DNA of 64,000 bases from Hanamia caeni (GCF_003721595.1 NZ_RJJR01000007.1:1-64000); one strand, 5' to 3'. Positions 8,575 through 18,489 are shown, counted from the stretch's first letter. Notes: generated by a model not told the origin, from the sequence alone. A program made the numbers and translations.

Positions 8575-10515
8575 TTATTTCATAATAACCAATCCTATCT
8601 CGTTTGTCAATTGCATTTCCATGTTTTTGAGCTGAGAATGAGTCTGTATCAATAGCATTTGCCTTTCAGCATTCGATTCTCTTTCAAGCTCGCTGGCATT
8701 TATTAAAATTAATTTCTTTATTTTTTTTAATTCGAGGTACCGAAGTGTAGACATAATATCTGTTCTGTAATTTTCTTCCCTTGTGGGAACTGCCATTTCA
8801 TATTTACTCTCCCAACCATCGCTTACCTCATACGGAAATTCAATAAGGTGCACGACTGCATTGCTCATTGCCAAATCATCTGTATACAGAAAGCTTTTAG
8901 AAGTAGGCTCAAGCTTTTCTTCATACCAGATTTTGTAGGTGCTTACAATTTTTTTTAGCATCGGTTCTTCCAAAGTATCTTCTTCAATGATTTCATACAA
9001 TAAGTAATCGGCAACCCGTTTTTCGGTTTCCCAATCCAAAAGTCCATATTCCAACAGGCATCTTACTAACGACCTTTCGTGATAAATTTCATCATTTAGC
9101 AGCTCAAGCGATGGCACATCAGCCTGTGCTAATTCATCAATTTCACCTGCGGGCCTTTGAAAATTTTTATCCTGCTGAAATAGTTTTTTTTCTTCTTTGG
9201 ATAAATTTTCCCGGATAAATTTATTTACCAGGTTATGCAATCCCGCCTCATCAATTTTCAGAATTTCAGAGGTTTTCCGGATATAATCCTGTTGTTTGGT
9301 AAAATCCTCTGTTTTATTGATTTTGGAAATCGATTCTGCAATGCGGTTTACGATTTGAGCTTTTTTGTTGGTATCGTCTCCTGCTTCAGCCAGTGCAAGG
9401 TCTAATTGGAATAGAATGAAATCTTTTTTATTTTTTTCGATGAAAGCCGTAAAATTTTCAGCCCCATAGTGGTTGACATAGCTGTCAGGATCTTCATCGT
9501 TGGGCAGTAAAGCCAGTTTTACATTCAATCCTTCTTCCAGGGCCAGGTCAAGCCCGCGCAGCGCTGCTTTCACGCCTGCCGCATCGCCGTCATACAAAAT
9601 GGTAAGATTGGAGGTGTATTTTTTGATAAGCCTCAACTGCTCCGGCGTAAGCGAGGTACCACCGCTTGCTACCACGTTTTCAATTCCGGCCTGGTGCAAT
9701 GATATTACGTCCGTATAACCTTCAACTAATAAACATTCATCGTTTTTGTCAATCGCCTGCCGTGCAAACCACAGTCCATACAGTATTTTACTTTTTACAT
9801 AAATATCATTTTCGGGCGTGTTGATATATTTCGGGGCCTTATCATTTTTACGGATAAGCCTTGCGCCAAAGCCACTTATCTTGCCCGTCTGGCTATGGAT
9901 AGGAAAAATGATGCGGCCGCGGTAATTATCCTGTAAACCGTTATCCCGGCTAACTACTAACCCGGATTTTTGTAAAAGCTCTTTGTTAAACTGCTTTTCT
10001 ATGGCTGCTTTTGCAAATAAATCGCGCGCATCGGGATTATAGCCCAATTGAAATTTCTTAATAATCCCTTCCCTGAAGCCCCTTTCTTTTAAATAGCCTA
10101 ATCCTATGTCAATTCCATCTTCAGAATTGAAAAGCCTGTCAGAAAAAAACTGTTGGGCAAAATTGTTGATAATATAAAGACTGTCGGCAGTTTGTTGCTG
10201 CGCCTTATATTCAGGGCTTGTTTCCTTCTCCTCTATCTCTACATTGTATTTTGCTGCCAGCCATTTCAGCGCTTCTACATAACTGAGCTTTTCATGCTCC
10301 ATCAAAAAGGTGATGGTATTGCCGCTCCGGCCACAACCGAAACATTTATAGATTTCTTTTGAAGGTGATACAGTAAACGAGGGTGTTTTTTCGTTGTGAA
10401 AAGGGCAGAGGCCAAGATAATTGGTACCCCGTTTCCTGAGCTTCACAAAGGAATTGATAATTTCAATTATATCGATCCTGCTTACAATCTGCTGTATCGT
10501 TTCCTGCGGAATCAT
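8575..10515 (-). CDS. dnaG: DNA primase
   Basis: This 646-residue primase makes RNA primers at the replication fork. The N-terminal CHC2 zinc-binding domain uses C37, H40, C58 and C61 (CPFH and CFGC). The catalytic core contains a Toprim domain with the VEGYTD motif (about 265) and the YDGDAAG acidic motif (about 312). The remaining C-terminal part (about 430-646) is the low-conservation helicase-interaction region and looks full length. The start MIPQETIQQIVSRIDI is typical of the family. It is transcribed alone, away from the thiolase gene. Confidence 0.97.
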   Translation of the reverse strand: MIPQETIQQIVSRIDIIEIINSFVKLRKRGTNYLGLCPFHNEKTPSFTVSPSKEIYKCFGCGRSGNTITFLMEHEKLSYVEALKWLAAKYNVEIEEKETSPEYKAQQQTADSLYIINNFAQQFFSDRLFNSEDGIDIGLGYLKERGFREGIIKKFQLGYNPDARDLFAKAAIEKQFNKELLQKSGLVVSRDNGLQDNYRGRIIFPIHSQTGKISGFGARLIRKNDKAPKYINTPENDIYVKSKILYGLWFARQAIDKNDECLLVEGYTDVISLHQAGIENVVASGGTSLTPEQLRLIKKYTSNLTILYDGDAAGVKAALRGLDLALEEGLNVKLALLPNDEDPDSYVNHYGAENFTAFIEKNKKDFILFQLDLALAEAGDDTNKKAQIVNRIAESISKINKTEDFTKQQDYIRKTSEILKIDEAGLHNLVNKFIRENLSKEEKKLFQQDKNFQRPAGEIDELAQADVPSLELLNDEIYHERSLVRCLLEYGLLDWETEKRVADYLLYEIIEEDTLEEPMLKKIVSTYKIWYEEKLEPTSKSFLYTDDLAMSNAVVHLIEFPYEVSDGWESKYEMAVPTREENYRTDIMSTLRYLELKKIKKLILINASELERESNAERQMLLIQTHSQLKNMEMQLTNEIGLVIMK

Positions 10516-10572
10516 TAATTAGTTTTTGGGCCTGGCTTCGTGCTGGCCGGCATAAGATAGTTGCATGCAATA

Positions 10573-10674
10573 TTAAAGCGTCCAGATGAGGCAAATCCAG
10601 GCAAGAATTAAAGTTAAAATTGTGGTAACAACCATGGTAGCTACAAAATTTTTCATTGAGATAATGTTACTCAT
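10573..10674 (-). CDS. possible 33-residue single-TM micropeptide
   Basis: The minus strand reads 33 codons, with a Met at position 7 that may be the true start, then a run of about 22 hydrophobic residues (FVATMVVTTILTLILAWI) and a short CLIWTL end before TAA. It has the make-up of a small inner-membrane peptide. No recognisable ribosome binding site or clean promoter precedes it, and I do not recognise a family. Chance is a real alternative. Confidence 0.35.
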   Translation of the reverse strand: MSNIISMKNFVATMVVTTILTLILAWICLIWTL

Positions 10675-10812
10675 AACTTTTAATTTTTTAAAATTTATAC
10701 GAAGTAAATGAATTTTGGGCTCATTTACTATAGGCATAAATATCCGAATTTATTTTGGATAAAGAAAGCATCTGTTTGTATGTTCATTCTTAAAACGCCA
10801 GGGCTAATTAAG

Positions 10813-10820
10813 TATCTTTG
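10813..10820 (+). promoter_or_regulatory. thiolase -7 element TATCTTTG
   Basis: A perfect TAnnTTTG match, 23 bp before the ATG at 10844. No convincing -33 element at the expected distance. Confidence 0.6.
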
Positions 10821-10843
10821 TTAACAATCTAAAAATTGCAATC

Positions 10844-12028
10844 ATGAACAATAAAGAAGTCTATATTCTTTCTGCAGTTCGCACGCCCATAGGCAGTTTC
10901 GGAGGAAGCCTTAAAGATATTTCTTCCACAAAATTAGGCGCTGCAGCAATAAAAGGCGCTGTAGAAAGAGCAGGAATAAAGGCACAAGATGTGCAGGAAG
11001 TGTATATGGGATGTGTATTGCAGGCCAATCTTGGGCAAGCGCCGGCACGCCAGGCAGCTATTTATGCTGGTCTTTCCGAAAATGTTTGTTGCACCACCGT
11101 GAATAAAGTTTGTGCCAGTGGCATGAAGGCAATTATGAATGGCGCCCAAAGCATTTTGTTGGGAGATGCGGATATTGTAGTGGCAGGTGGTATGGAAAAT
11201 ATGAGCAGCGCGCCTTTTTATGCTCCGTCTGTGCGCTGGGGCAACAAATATGGGAACACCTCACTGATTGATGGAATGGCCAAAGATGGATTGACGGATG
11301 TCTATAAAGATTATGCGATGGGCAATGCAGCCGAATTGTGTGCGAGGGATTGCCACATTTCGCGTGAAGAGCAGGATGAATTTGCGATTGAAAGTTATAA
11401 GCGCAGCCAGGCCGCAGTTAACGGCGGAAAGTTTACTGATGAAATTGTGGGTGTAGAAATTCCACAGCGAAAAGGAGATCCTATAGTTATGTTGAAAGAT
11501 GAAGAACCCTTCAATGTAAAGTTTGAAAAGATCCCGGAATTGAAATCGCCGTTTGAAAAAGGTGGAAGTGTAACGGCTGCTAATGCAAGCACTATCAACG
11601 ATGGCGCCGCGGCGGTGGTTTTGATGAGCAGTGACAAAGCGAACAGCCTGGGATTAAAGCCTGTTGCAAAAATTCTCAGCTATGCCGATGCAGAACAGGC
11701 GCCGGAATGGTTTACGACCAGCCCCTCATTAGCGCTTTCCAAAGCGATAAAAAAGGCAGGCCTGAAAGTAGAGGATGTTGATTTTTTTGAATTGAACGAA
11801 GCCTTTAGCGTGGTGGGTATTGTTAATATCCAAAATATGAAATTAGATGCTGCAAAAGTCAATGTGAATGGTGGAGCTGTAGCTCTTGGCCATCCGTTGG
11901 GCGCGAGCGGAGCCAGGATTATTGTAACACTTATCAATGTATTAAAACAGAATGGCGGCAAAATAGGCGCTGCGGGAATATGCAATGGAGGCGGAGGCGC
12001 CAGCGCTATGATAATTGGACTGTGCTGA
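10844..12028 (+). CDS. acetyl-CoA C-acyltransferase (thiolase)
   Basis: This 394-residue thiolase condenses or cleaves acyl-CoA units with acetyl-CoA (fatty-acid degradation, acetoacetyl-CoA metabolism). The acyl-accepting Cys is C90 in NKVCASGMKA; the C-terminal active-site motifs NEAF, GGAVALGHPLGASGARI and CNGGGGASAM are intact. Sequence alone does not separate biosynthetic acetyl-CoA acetyltransferase (AtoB/PhaA-like) from a broad-range beta-ketothiolase; length and motifs favour the AtoB-like side. No hydratase or dehydrogenase partner lies next to it. Confidence 0.95.
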   Translation: MNNKEVYILSAVRTPIGSFGGSLKDISSTKLGAAAIKGAVERAGIKAQDVQEVYMGCVLQANLGQAPARQAAIYAGLSENVCCTTVNKVCASGMKAIMNGAQSILLGDADIVVAGGMENMSSAPFYAPSVRWGNKYGNTSLIDGMAKDGLTDVYKDYAMGNAAELCARDCHISREEQDEFAIESYKRSQAAVNGGKFTDEIVGVEIPQRKGDPIVMLKDEEPFNVKFEKIPELKSPFEKGGSVTAANASTINDGAAAVVLMSSDKANSLGLKPVAKILSYADAEQAPEWFTTSPSLALSKAIKKAGLKVEDVDFFELNEAFSVVGIVNIQNMKLDAAKVNVNGGAVALGHPLGASGARIIVTLINVLKQNGGKIGAAGICNGGGGASAMIIGLC

Positions 12029-12134
12029 AATCTAATTAAACTTTGAACAGCCTGAAATAAAAAAGATACTTATTTATGGCTTTACTATAGATTATAAATG
12101 GATTATAATCCGGCTTTATTTATTTTTCCTTTAT

Positions 12135-13007
12135 TTATTTTTCCATTACTTCAGCCATAGTTTTGCCTATGTCAGCAGGACTGGCTACCACATGCACACC
12201 ACATTCTGAAAGAATTTTCATTTTAGCTGCGGCTGTATCTTCTGCGCCGCCCACAATCGCACCCGCGTGCCCCATTCTTCTTCCTGCGGGAGCCGTTTGG
12301 CCGGCAATAAAACCAACTACGGGTTTGCGGTTGTTTTCTTTTATCCATCGCGCTGCGTCGGCTTCCATGCTTCCGCCGATTTCACCAATCATTACGATTC
12401 CTTCAGTTTCATCATCGTTCATAAAAAGCTCAACCGCTTCTTTTGTAGTTGTTCCGATGATAGGATCGCCGCCAATTCCTATTGCTGTTGAAATTCCAAG
12501 TCCTGCTTTCGCTACCTGGTCTGCCGCTTCATAAGTAAGTGTTCCGGATTTGGAAACGATTCCAATCTTTCCTTTTTTAAAAATAAATCCGGGCATAATG
12601 CCCACCTTGCACTCATCAGCAGTGATTACCCCGGGGCAATTCGGGCCTATTAATCTTGAATCAGAACCTGATAAATAATTTTTTACTTTCACCATATCCT
12701 GAACCGGAATGCCTTCTGTGATACACACTATCAATCCGATGCCCGCCTCTGAAGCTTCCATTATTGCATCTGCTGCAAATGCGGGAGGAACAAAAATAAT
12801 GCTTACATCAGCACCGGTTTTTTTTACCGCCTCTTCCACTGTATTAAATACAGGACGCTCCAGGTGAGTGGTTCCGCCCTTGTTAGGTGTAACTCCGCCC
12901 ACTACATTTGTTCCATATTCAATCATCTGGCTGGCATGAAATGTTCCCTCTGTTCCGGTAAATCCCTGTACTAAAACTTTTGAATTCCTGTTAACTAAAA
13001 CTGACAT
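12135..13007 (-). CDS. sucD: succinate-CoA ligase, alpha subunit
   Basis: This 290-residue TCA-cycle subunit pairs with SucC to interconvert succinyl-CoA and succinate with nucleotide phosphorylation. It shows the N-terminal CoA-binding Rossmann fold ([18 protein letters not shown]), the GPNCPG motif, and the phosphorylated active-site histidine H247 in [13 protein letters not shown]. Length is normal. sucC is not adjacent and not in the window, so the genes are split in this genome, as is common in Bacteroidota. It converges on the thiolase gene. Confidence 0.97.
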   Translation of the reverse strand: MSVLVNRNSKVLVQGFTGTEGTFHASQMIEYGTNVVGGVTPNKGGTTHLERPVFNTVEEAVKKTGADVSIIFVPPAFAADAIMEASEAGIGLIVCITEGIPVQDMVKVKNYLSGSDSRLIGPNCPGVITADECKVGIMPGFIFKKGKIGIVSKSGTLTYEAADQVAKAGLGISTAIGIGGDPIIGTTTKEAVELFMNDDETEGIVMIGEIGGSMEADAARWIKENNRKPVVGFIAGQTAPAGRRMGHAGAIVGGAEDTAAAKMKILSECGVHVVASPADIGKTMAEVMEK

Positions 13008-13372
13008 GCAATAAAGATTTTAAAGTTGTGCAAATATATGAAAGTATGATTGAGGTTTAAGATTTGCAAGTGTATCAGCAATATGTTCTTATATAGCGCT
13101 GTTTGAGTTTTTATCTTGACTATAATCTTCTACAATAGATTCAATTGCTTAAAAATCCTGTATTGGAATATGGCTTCGCCATACGCTCAAGCCTTCTTTG
13201 GTTTTTATCAGGCCGAAGTCCTACTTGTGCTTTTTGCCATAAATACTTTCCAGCTTTTGATGCAGTAAGAATGCGCTATTTTTCAAAGGACTTTTGCATA
13301 GCAGTTTAAATTTTCGTGTGTTATTTTCACCTCGTTTTCGGACTGGTTTTCATAAAAGCGTGAAAGTTAACT
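13008..13372. other. 365-bp spacer, possibly decayed coding DNA
   Basis: No intact gene is seen. On the minus strand, short coding-like stretches appear in more than one frame (for example a KLESIYGKKHK stretch near 13230-13265), each soon closed by stops, which could be a decayed gene remnant. On the plus strand a 32-codon frame starts at about 13170. Neither can be assigned. Confidence 0.3.
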
Positions 13373-16300
13373 TTAATGCTTGTTGATATAAGCTTTCAAA
13401 AATCCTTTGTTTTGGCTAAGAATATAAATATCATCTCCCTTATTATTTTTGAGACTTACTATTGATCTTCCATCCCCAGGAAGGTACATGCCACTTTGCT
13501 TAATAGTTAAGGGTTTAAAATTACCTTTACCATCTCCTTCTAAAACTAATCCATCGAAAGCATCCAGCCTTCCATTAGTCACTTCAGCCCCGTAATCATT
13601 GCCGGATAAGATAATATCTGTTTTCCCATCATTATTGAAATCATCCGCAATTATTCCAAAAACGGGAGCTAACTGAGCTGCAGGGAGTAATGGTTTTATT
13701 TCAAATTTACCATTCCCAAGATTATGAATATAGCTGGAAGCAAAATAATTCGCACGGGATTTTATGGCGTTCATAAATTGGTTTTTATCAAAAAACTCGT
13801 TGATAGTAGCCTCAGCAAAACTTTTATAAGTAGGAAATTTCTTTTTGAATATTGGTAACCGGGCTACTATGTCATACCAGTTTTCGACCGGGTATTCCTT
13901 ATATACTCCATTTTTATCTTTTAAGAATTTTGTCGTAATACTTTCAAATGTTCCATCATTATCAAAATCATTATAATAATTATGAATCGGGAATTTTTTA
14001 TTGCCACTAAAAAAGGAATTTTCTCCAAGGTTTCCTGCTAAAAAATCTATTTTGCCATCCTTATCTATATCTATTGCCTTAAGACTGTTCCACCAGCCGA
14101 AATTATCCCCGATACCAGACTTGCTAGTTTCATTAACAAAAGTCCCATGCATATTTTTTAAAAACGCTATAGGCATCCATTCACCGGCAATTACCAAATC
14201 AGGCCAACCGTCATTGTCATAATCTACACAACTCGCATCTGATATAAGTCCGATATCCTTTACAAAAGGAGCAACCTTTGACGTCACATCAGTAAACTTA
14301 ACAACACCATTTTTAGTATCATTCCGCAATAGAATACCAGACACCGGTTTCGGATAATTCCAGGGGACTACTCTTTCGCCAATAAACAAATCAGGATCTC
14401 CATCTTTATCAAAATCAATGGCACGCACACAGGATTTACTATTATAATTTTTAGGTAATGCTAAACTATCCAAAGAAAAATTTCCCTTTCCATCATTGAT
14501 GTAAAGCCTGTCCTGGTAAGAAGCGGAGCCAGGTTCTTGCTCGTTACCTCCGCTGGTTATATATAAATCAAAGTCATGATCACCGTCAGCATCAAATAGA
14601 AGTATGCCCGCATCGTCCACAAGCTTTAAGGAGGCTTCAACACTATCAAGCAGGCTTCTTTTTTCAAATTTCCCGTTTCGTTTTTGCAGGAAAATTACAG
14701 CACTATTGCCTGAGGAGCCCCCAACTATAAAGTCTTCAAGTCCATCGTTGTTGATATCACCCACCGCCATTGCCGGGCCATATTGTGATAATTTGTGGGG
14801 TAGCAAAATTTGGCGGCTAAAATCGTTAAAATCTTTTTGCGAATCATGGTAATTTAGTTGAAGTGAATCAGTTATTTCTTTAAACCATGCAGCCGTGTTT
14901 AGTGGAAATTTTTTCCAGGAATAGTGTTCTTTTGCTTCAGATTGTTTAATATTTATTTGTTGATCCGCTTTGATGTTAAGGAGCTTTTGCATTTTATTAT
15001 CAGGCCATATCACTATTAAAGAATCAATCTTAGTTGTATTTCCTAATCCAAAGTAAGTGATGTTTGGGACTGAAGACAGATATCCTCTTACCGGGTTGGT
15101 TTCGTAAACCTGTTGTTTATCGTTGTAATAAATTTTTACCCAGGAACCGAAGGCATCTTTATTGGGAGAATCACCCTGTAATGCAACCTTTAAATAATGA
15201 TGAGAGATATCTTTTTTCTCATTCAGTTTATTTTCATATATCCCTGCTATATCGTCCATGTTATTTATTACAATATCAAGATCTCCATCATTATCAAGAT
15301 CAACTGCTACTGCTCCATTTGAAAATGAAGGTTGATCAAGGCCCCAATCTTTTGTAACATTTGTAAACGTAATACCTCCATTATTCCGAAAAGCATAATT
15401 AGCAATTTTCACAACCGGACACTTTGATAATAATTTCTCTTTTGAATCCGTTCCGTAAAATGAGTTTAAATACACGGTGAAATCATGATCTCTAATATCC
15501 TTAGGGAAGCCATTTGTTACAATAATATCTCTGAACCCATCATTATCAAAGTCCGCTACTAATGGTGCCCAACTCCAATCTGTTTCACCAATACCAGCAT
15601 AGAACCCAACATCAGAAAAAACGGGATGTTCCAGCGAATCTTTTTTCCCTAAACTATTGCCCATGTTCAGTTGCAACATATTTCTTATATACTGATATTG
15701 ATAATTATATTCCTCATTTAATAAATTAGTTTGATAACTGCCGGCAGTCATGGTTGTTTTTTTTCTGTAATTATCTTCTGAATTCATATCCAGTTCTACC
15801 ACATCGCTCAATCCATCATTGTTTATATCAACTACATCACACCCCATGGAATTAGTGGCGGTATGTTTAAAATAATCTTTGCATTCGTTGGTAAATGTGC
15901 CATTCCCATTATTAATGTATAATATATTTTGTGACAAATAATCATTGGTCACAAATATATCTTTCCATCCATCGAGGTTTATATCACAAACTGTTATACC
16001 ATGTGCGTATCCTTCTTGTAGAATACCAGCCTCTCTTGAAACATTCGTAAAATAAGGATGTCCTTTTGCAGAATCCCAATCATTTCTATACAACCGGTCT
16101 GTATTCGGGTGCTGCCCATTTGTAAAAACATTTCTGAATACATTGGGAATATCGCCCTTAGAAAAAGCATTTATTGCCAGGTAAACATCAAGATCCCCAT
16201 CATTGTCATAATCAAAAAAAGCAGCTTGAGTTGTATATGAATTATCATTTAATCCGTATTCTTTAGCCATGTCCTTAAAAACAGGTATTCCATTTTTACC

Positions 16301-16762
16301 CAATCCCTCGTTTATGTATAAAATATTTTCCCTTTTAGTCTGATCGGTTGAAAAAGACTCAGAAATATAAATATCGGGCCAGCCATCGTTATTAATATCT
16401 ACTACGGAAATCGCTTTTGCCCATTTTCCTTCACCCCTAACTCCCGCAGCATTAGTAATATCTGTGAATCGCATCCCTCCCTTGTTTAAATACAACCTGT
16501 TAGAAACCATATTCCCCGCAAAGTAAATGTCAGGCAAACCATCCCTGTTAAAATCACCAATGCCAACTCCACCTCCATTGTAAATATCTTGCCTGTCAAT
16601 AATATTCATTGAATCGTTCTCAGTTATTTTGTTATTGAAATTAATTCCTGTTTGGGAAGAACTTAGTTGCTGAAACATTCCTGCTGTGTGTTTTTCACAA
16701 GAGATAAAAGTAATTGTGGTGAATATGCATGAAAACCATAGTAGTAATCTCTTACAATTCAT
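13373..16762 (-). CDS. FG-GAP/VCBS repeat lipoprotein with ASPIC/UnbV domain
   Basis: From the start at 16762 the protein has about 1129 residues and opens with a lipoprotein signal (MNCKRLLLWFSCIFTTITFISC). A start 45 bp further upstream would push the signal inside, so it is rejected. Most of the protein is FG-GAP/VCBS-type repeats, each with a Ca-binding pattern (DFNRDGLPDIY, DINNDGWPDIY, DYDNDGDLDVY and many more), predicted to form one or two beta-propellers. Near the middle lies an ASPIC/UnbV domain (NPVRGYLS through YFGLGNTTKIDSLIVIWPDN). Such proteins in Bacteroidota are surface lipoproteins often linked to polysaccharide or SusC/SusD systems, but no SusC/D pair is beside this one. 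Role unknown. Confidence 0.9.
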   Translation of the reverse strand: MNCKRLLLWFSCIFTTITFISCEKHTAGMFQQLSSSQTGINFNNKITENDSMNIIDRQDIYNGGGVGIGDFNRDGLPDIYFAGNMVSNRLYLNKGGMRFTDITNAAGVRGEGKWAKAISVVDINNDGWPDIYISESFSTDQTKRENILYINEGLGKNGIPVFKDMAKEYGLNDNSYTTQAAFFDYDNDGDLDVYLAINAFSKGDIPNVFRNVFTNGQHPNTDRLYRNDWDSAKGHPYFTNVSREAGILQEGYAHGITVCDINLDGWKDIFVTNDYLSQNILYINNGNGTFTNECKDYFKHTATNSMGCDVVDINNDGLSDVVELDMNSEDNYRKKTTMTAGSYQTNLLNEEYNYQYQYIRNMLQLNMGNSLGKKDSLEHPVFSDVGFYAGIGETDWSWAPLVADFDNDGFRDIIVTNGFPKDIRDHDFTVYLNSFYGTDSKEKLLSKCPVVKIANYAFRNNGGITFTNVTKDWGLDQPSFSNGAVAVDLDNDGDLDIVINNMDDIAGIYENKLNEKKDISHHYLKVALQGDSPNKDAFGSWVKIYYNDKQQVYETNPVRGYLSSVPNITYFGLGNTTKIDSLIVIWPDNKMQKLLNIKADQQINIKQSEAKEHYSWKKFPLNTAAWFKEITDSLQLNYHDSQKDFNDFSRQILLPHKLSQYGPAMAVGDINNDGLEDFIVGGSSGNSAVIFLQKRNGKFEKRSLLDSVEASLKLVDDAGILLFDADGDHDFDLYITSGGNEQEPGSASYQDRLYINDGKGNFSLDSLALPKNYNSKSCVRAIDFDKDGDPDLFIGERVVPWNYPKPVSGILLRNDTKNGVVKFTDVTSKVAPFVKDIGLISDASCVDYDNDGWPDLVIAGEWMPIAFLKNMHGTFVNETSKSGIGDNFGWWNSLKAIDIDKDGKIDFLAGNLGENSFFSGNKKFPIHNYYNDFDNDGTFESITTKFLKDKNGVYKEYPVENWYDIVARLPIFKKKFPTYKSFAEATINEFFDKNQFMNAIKSRANYFASSYIHNLGNGKFEIKPLLPAAQLAPVFGIIADDFNNDGKTDIILSGNDYGAEVTNGRLDAFDGLVLEGDGKGNFKPLTIKQSGMYLPGDGRSIVSLKNNKGDDIYILSQNKGFLKAYINKH

Positions 16763-17098
16763 ATATGCTGTTATAAATAAATACATTTCATTTCCGCAAG
16801 TTTCCACATTTCACCCACTTGTTCATTTGCAGAATACAATCCTTTTGTATTTGCAAAAGTCTATTAACTTTCTGATCGTTTTATTATTTGCGTATCACTA
16901 TAATAAGAGTTGTCTAAATAAACGTATTCTTAAATTACCATATAATTCAAAATGATTAAGAAGTAGATTCAGTTGCCTGGTATTTTTCTAAAGTGAAGAT
17001 ATTAAAATATCTTAAACAACTTTTTATTTTGTCCACCTCAACAAAGCTGTCGACAAATTCCAATCCGGCAAGATTTGCGAATTTCTTAACTTGCGCAA
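16763..17098. other. divergent spacer between the FG-GAP lipoprotein and thyA
   Basis: This A/T-rich 336-bp region must hold both promoters. No clear TAnnTTTG box, RNA gene or reading frame was recognised. Confidence 0.4.
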
Positions 17099-17908
17099 AT
17101 GCAGCAATACCATCAGCTATTAAAAAAAATTATTGATACCGGCAATGACAAAAGCGACCGTACGGGCACGGGTACACGAAGTTTGTTTGGCTATCAAATG
17201 AGGTTTGATTTACAAAAAGGATTTCCTCTTATTACCACCAAAAAGCTTCATCTTAAAAGTATCATCTACGAACTTTTATGGTTTTTAAAAGGTGATACGA
17301 ATGTAAAATACCTTCAGGAAAATGGAGTCCGTATTTGGGATGAATGGGCGGATGAAAATGGAAATCTCGGGCCCGTATATGGCAAACAATGGCGCAGTTG
17401 GGAAGGGGCGAACGGGAAAACTGTAGACCAGGTGTCTGATTTAATAAAAGAACTGAAAACAAATCCTGATAGCCGCAGATTAATTATCAGCGCATGGAAT
17501 GTTGCTGATTTACCGGAAATGAAATTGATGCCCTGCCATTGTTTATTTCAGTTTTACACTTCACTTTCCGATTCTGGAAATAGAAAATTGAGCTGTCAGT
17601 TATACCAGAGAAGCGCAGATGTTTTTCTGGGAGTGCCTTTTAATATTGCTTCGTATGCGCTTCTAACCATGATGATTGCACAGGTTTGTGATATGCAGCC
17701 CGGAGAATTTGTACATTCTTTTGGCGATGTTCATTTATACAAAAATCATTTTGAACAAGCGCAACTGCAATTGACCCGAAATCCTTTTCCGCTTCCGCAA
17801 ATGAAACTGAATCCTGCAGTAAAAAATATTTTCGATTTTAAATTTGAAGATTTTGAGTTGGTGAATTATCAATCTCATCCATCTATCAAAGCTCCGGTAG
17901 CGGTGTAA
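17099..17908 (+). CDS. thyA: thymidylate synthase
   Basis: This 269-residue enzyme methylates dUMP to dTMP using methylenetetrahydrofolate. The nucleophile is C146 in [10 protein letters not shown]; the dUMP-binding Arg pair is in SRRLI, and [21 protein letters not shown] and the C-terminal APVAV end are intact. Its product dihydrofolate is recycled by folA 580 bp downstream, with a four-helix-bundle gene placed between them. The stop codon is the first TAA of an 8-bp repeat array. Confidence 0.98.
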   Translation: MQQYHQLLKKIIDTGNDKSDRTGTGTRSLFGYQMRFDLQKGFPLITTKKLHLKSIIYELLWFLKGDTNVKYLQENGVRIWDEWADENGNLGPVYGKQWRSWEGANGKTVDQVSDLIKELKTNPDSRRLIISAWNVADLPEMKLMPCHCLFQFYTSLSDSGNRKLSCQLYQRSADVFLGVPFNIASYALLTMMIAQVCDMQPGEFVHSFGDVHLYKNHFEQAQLQLTRNPFPLPQMKLNPAVKNIFDFKFEDFELVNYQSHPSIKAPVAV

Positions 17909-17944
17909 TTGGTTAATTAGTTAATTGGTTAATTAGTTAATTAG
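17906..17944 (+). repeat. 8-bp word array (TTAATTGG/TTAATTAG) starting at the thyA stop
   Basis: Five units of TTAATTRG follow one another (17906-17912 with its first T missing, then four full units to 17944). The thyA TAA stop is part of the first unit, and the array carries stops in several frames. Confidence 0.9.
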
Positions 17945-18058
17945 GGAGTTCTGATAAGTATATAATTATTTGTCGTTACGGAGTATTTTACTGGCTTGGA
18001 TTGAGATCTTTAGTGCTACATTAGAAGGTAGAAAGAATTGCACATAAATTACATGGTT

Positions 18059-18472
18059 ATGGAATTTACTTTAGAAAAGCTCGAAGTTTATAATATCGCT
18101 GAAAAATTCTCAGATGATATTTGGGATATTGTTGTTAAGTGGGATTATTTTAAGAAAGATACAATTGGGAAGCAATTAGTAAGAGCTGCAGATTCAATCT
18201 CAGCTAATATTGCAGAAGGTTATGGACGCTATTTTTATAAGGAGAGTAAACAATTTTATTTTTATTCGCGCGGCTCCATTCAGGAAACAAAATCCTGGCT
18301 CTCAAAATGTATGAGAAGAAAACTTATAGCTACGGAAATCTGTGAACCGTTAATTGAACTTTGTAAAAAATTGCTGTTGATGTTGAATGCCTTTATAAAA
18401 TTTGTGAGGAATTCTCAAAAAAAAGAGTCGAAAATAATCCCTGCAAAGACTGATAAACCAATTAACCAATAA
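18059..18472 (+). CDS. four-helix-bundle protein (23S rRNA intervening-sequence family)
   Basis: This protein of about 137 residues (start at ATG 18059; ATG 18053 is also possible) is of the S23/IVP four-helix-bundle family: LEVYNIAEKFSDDIW opening helix, KDTIGKQLVRAADSISANIAEGYGR (the family hallmark), FYFYSRGSIQETKSWL and a long final helix. Members were first seen encoded in intervening sequences of 23S rRNA, yet most, like this one, are free-standing and of unknown function. It splits thyA from folA and is flanked by inverted AATTGGTTAA-type word arrays, suggesting insertion into a folate operon. Its last residues (PINQ) and stop are encoded by the downstream array. Confidence 0.88.
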   Translation: MEFTLEKLEVYNIAEKFSDDIWDIVVKWDYFKKDTIGKQLVRAADSISANIAEGYGRYFYKESKQFYFYSRGSIQETKSWLSKCMRRKLIATEICEPLIELCKKLLLMLNAFIKFVRNSQKKESKIIPAKTDKPINQ

Positions 18473-18482
18473 ACCAATTACC
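18455..18482 (+). repeat. word array (AACCAATT) spanning the four-helix gene stop
   Basis: AAACCAATT, AACCAAT, AAACCAATT and ACC run in tandem. It is the reverse complement in type of the array at 17906-17944 and contains the TAA stop at 18470-18472. Confidence 0.8.
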
Positions 18483-18489
18483 TTCTCTT

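Larger units (their letters stand above)
10516..10843. other. divergent spacer between dnaG and the thiolase gene
   Basis: This 328-bp spacer carries the start side of both genes. It contains the -7 element of the thiolase gene (10813-10820) and a possible tiny membrane-protein ORF on the minus strand (10573-10674). Nothing else was recognised. Confidence 0.5.

Noticed and set aside
12060..12134. Terminator between the thiolase and sucD genes
   Set aside because: The palindrome GGATTATAATCC is short and A/T-rich, with no loop and no adjacent T run typical of a terminator.
13170..13268. Plus-strand 32-codon frame in the spacer before the FG-GAP gene
   Set aside because: No ribosome binding site or promoter; composition and length are compatible with chance.
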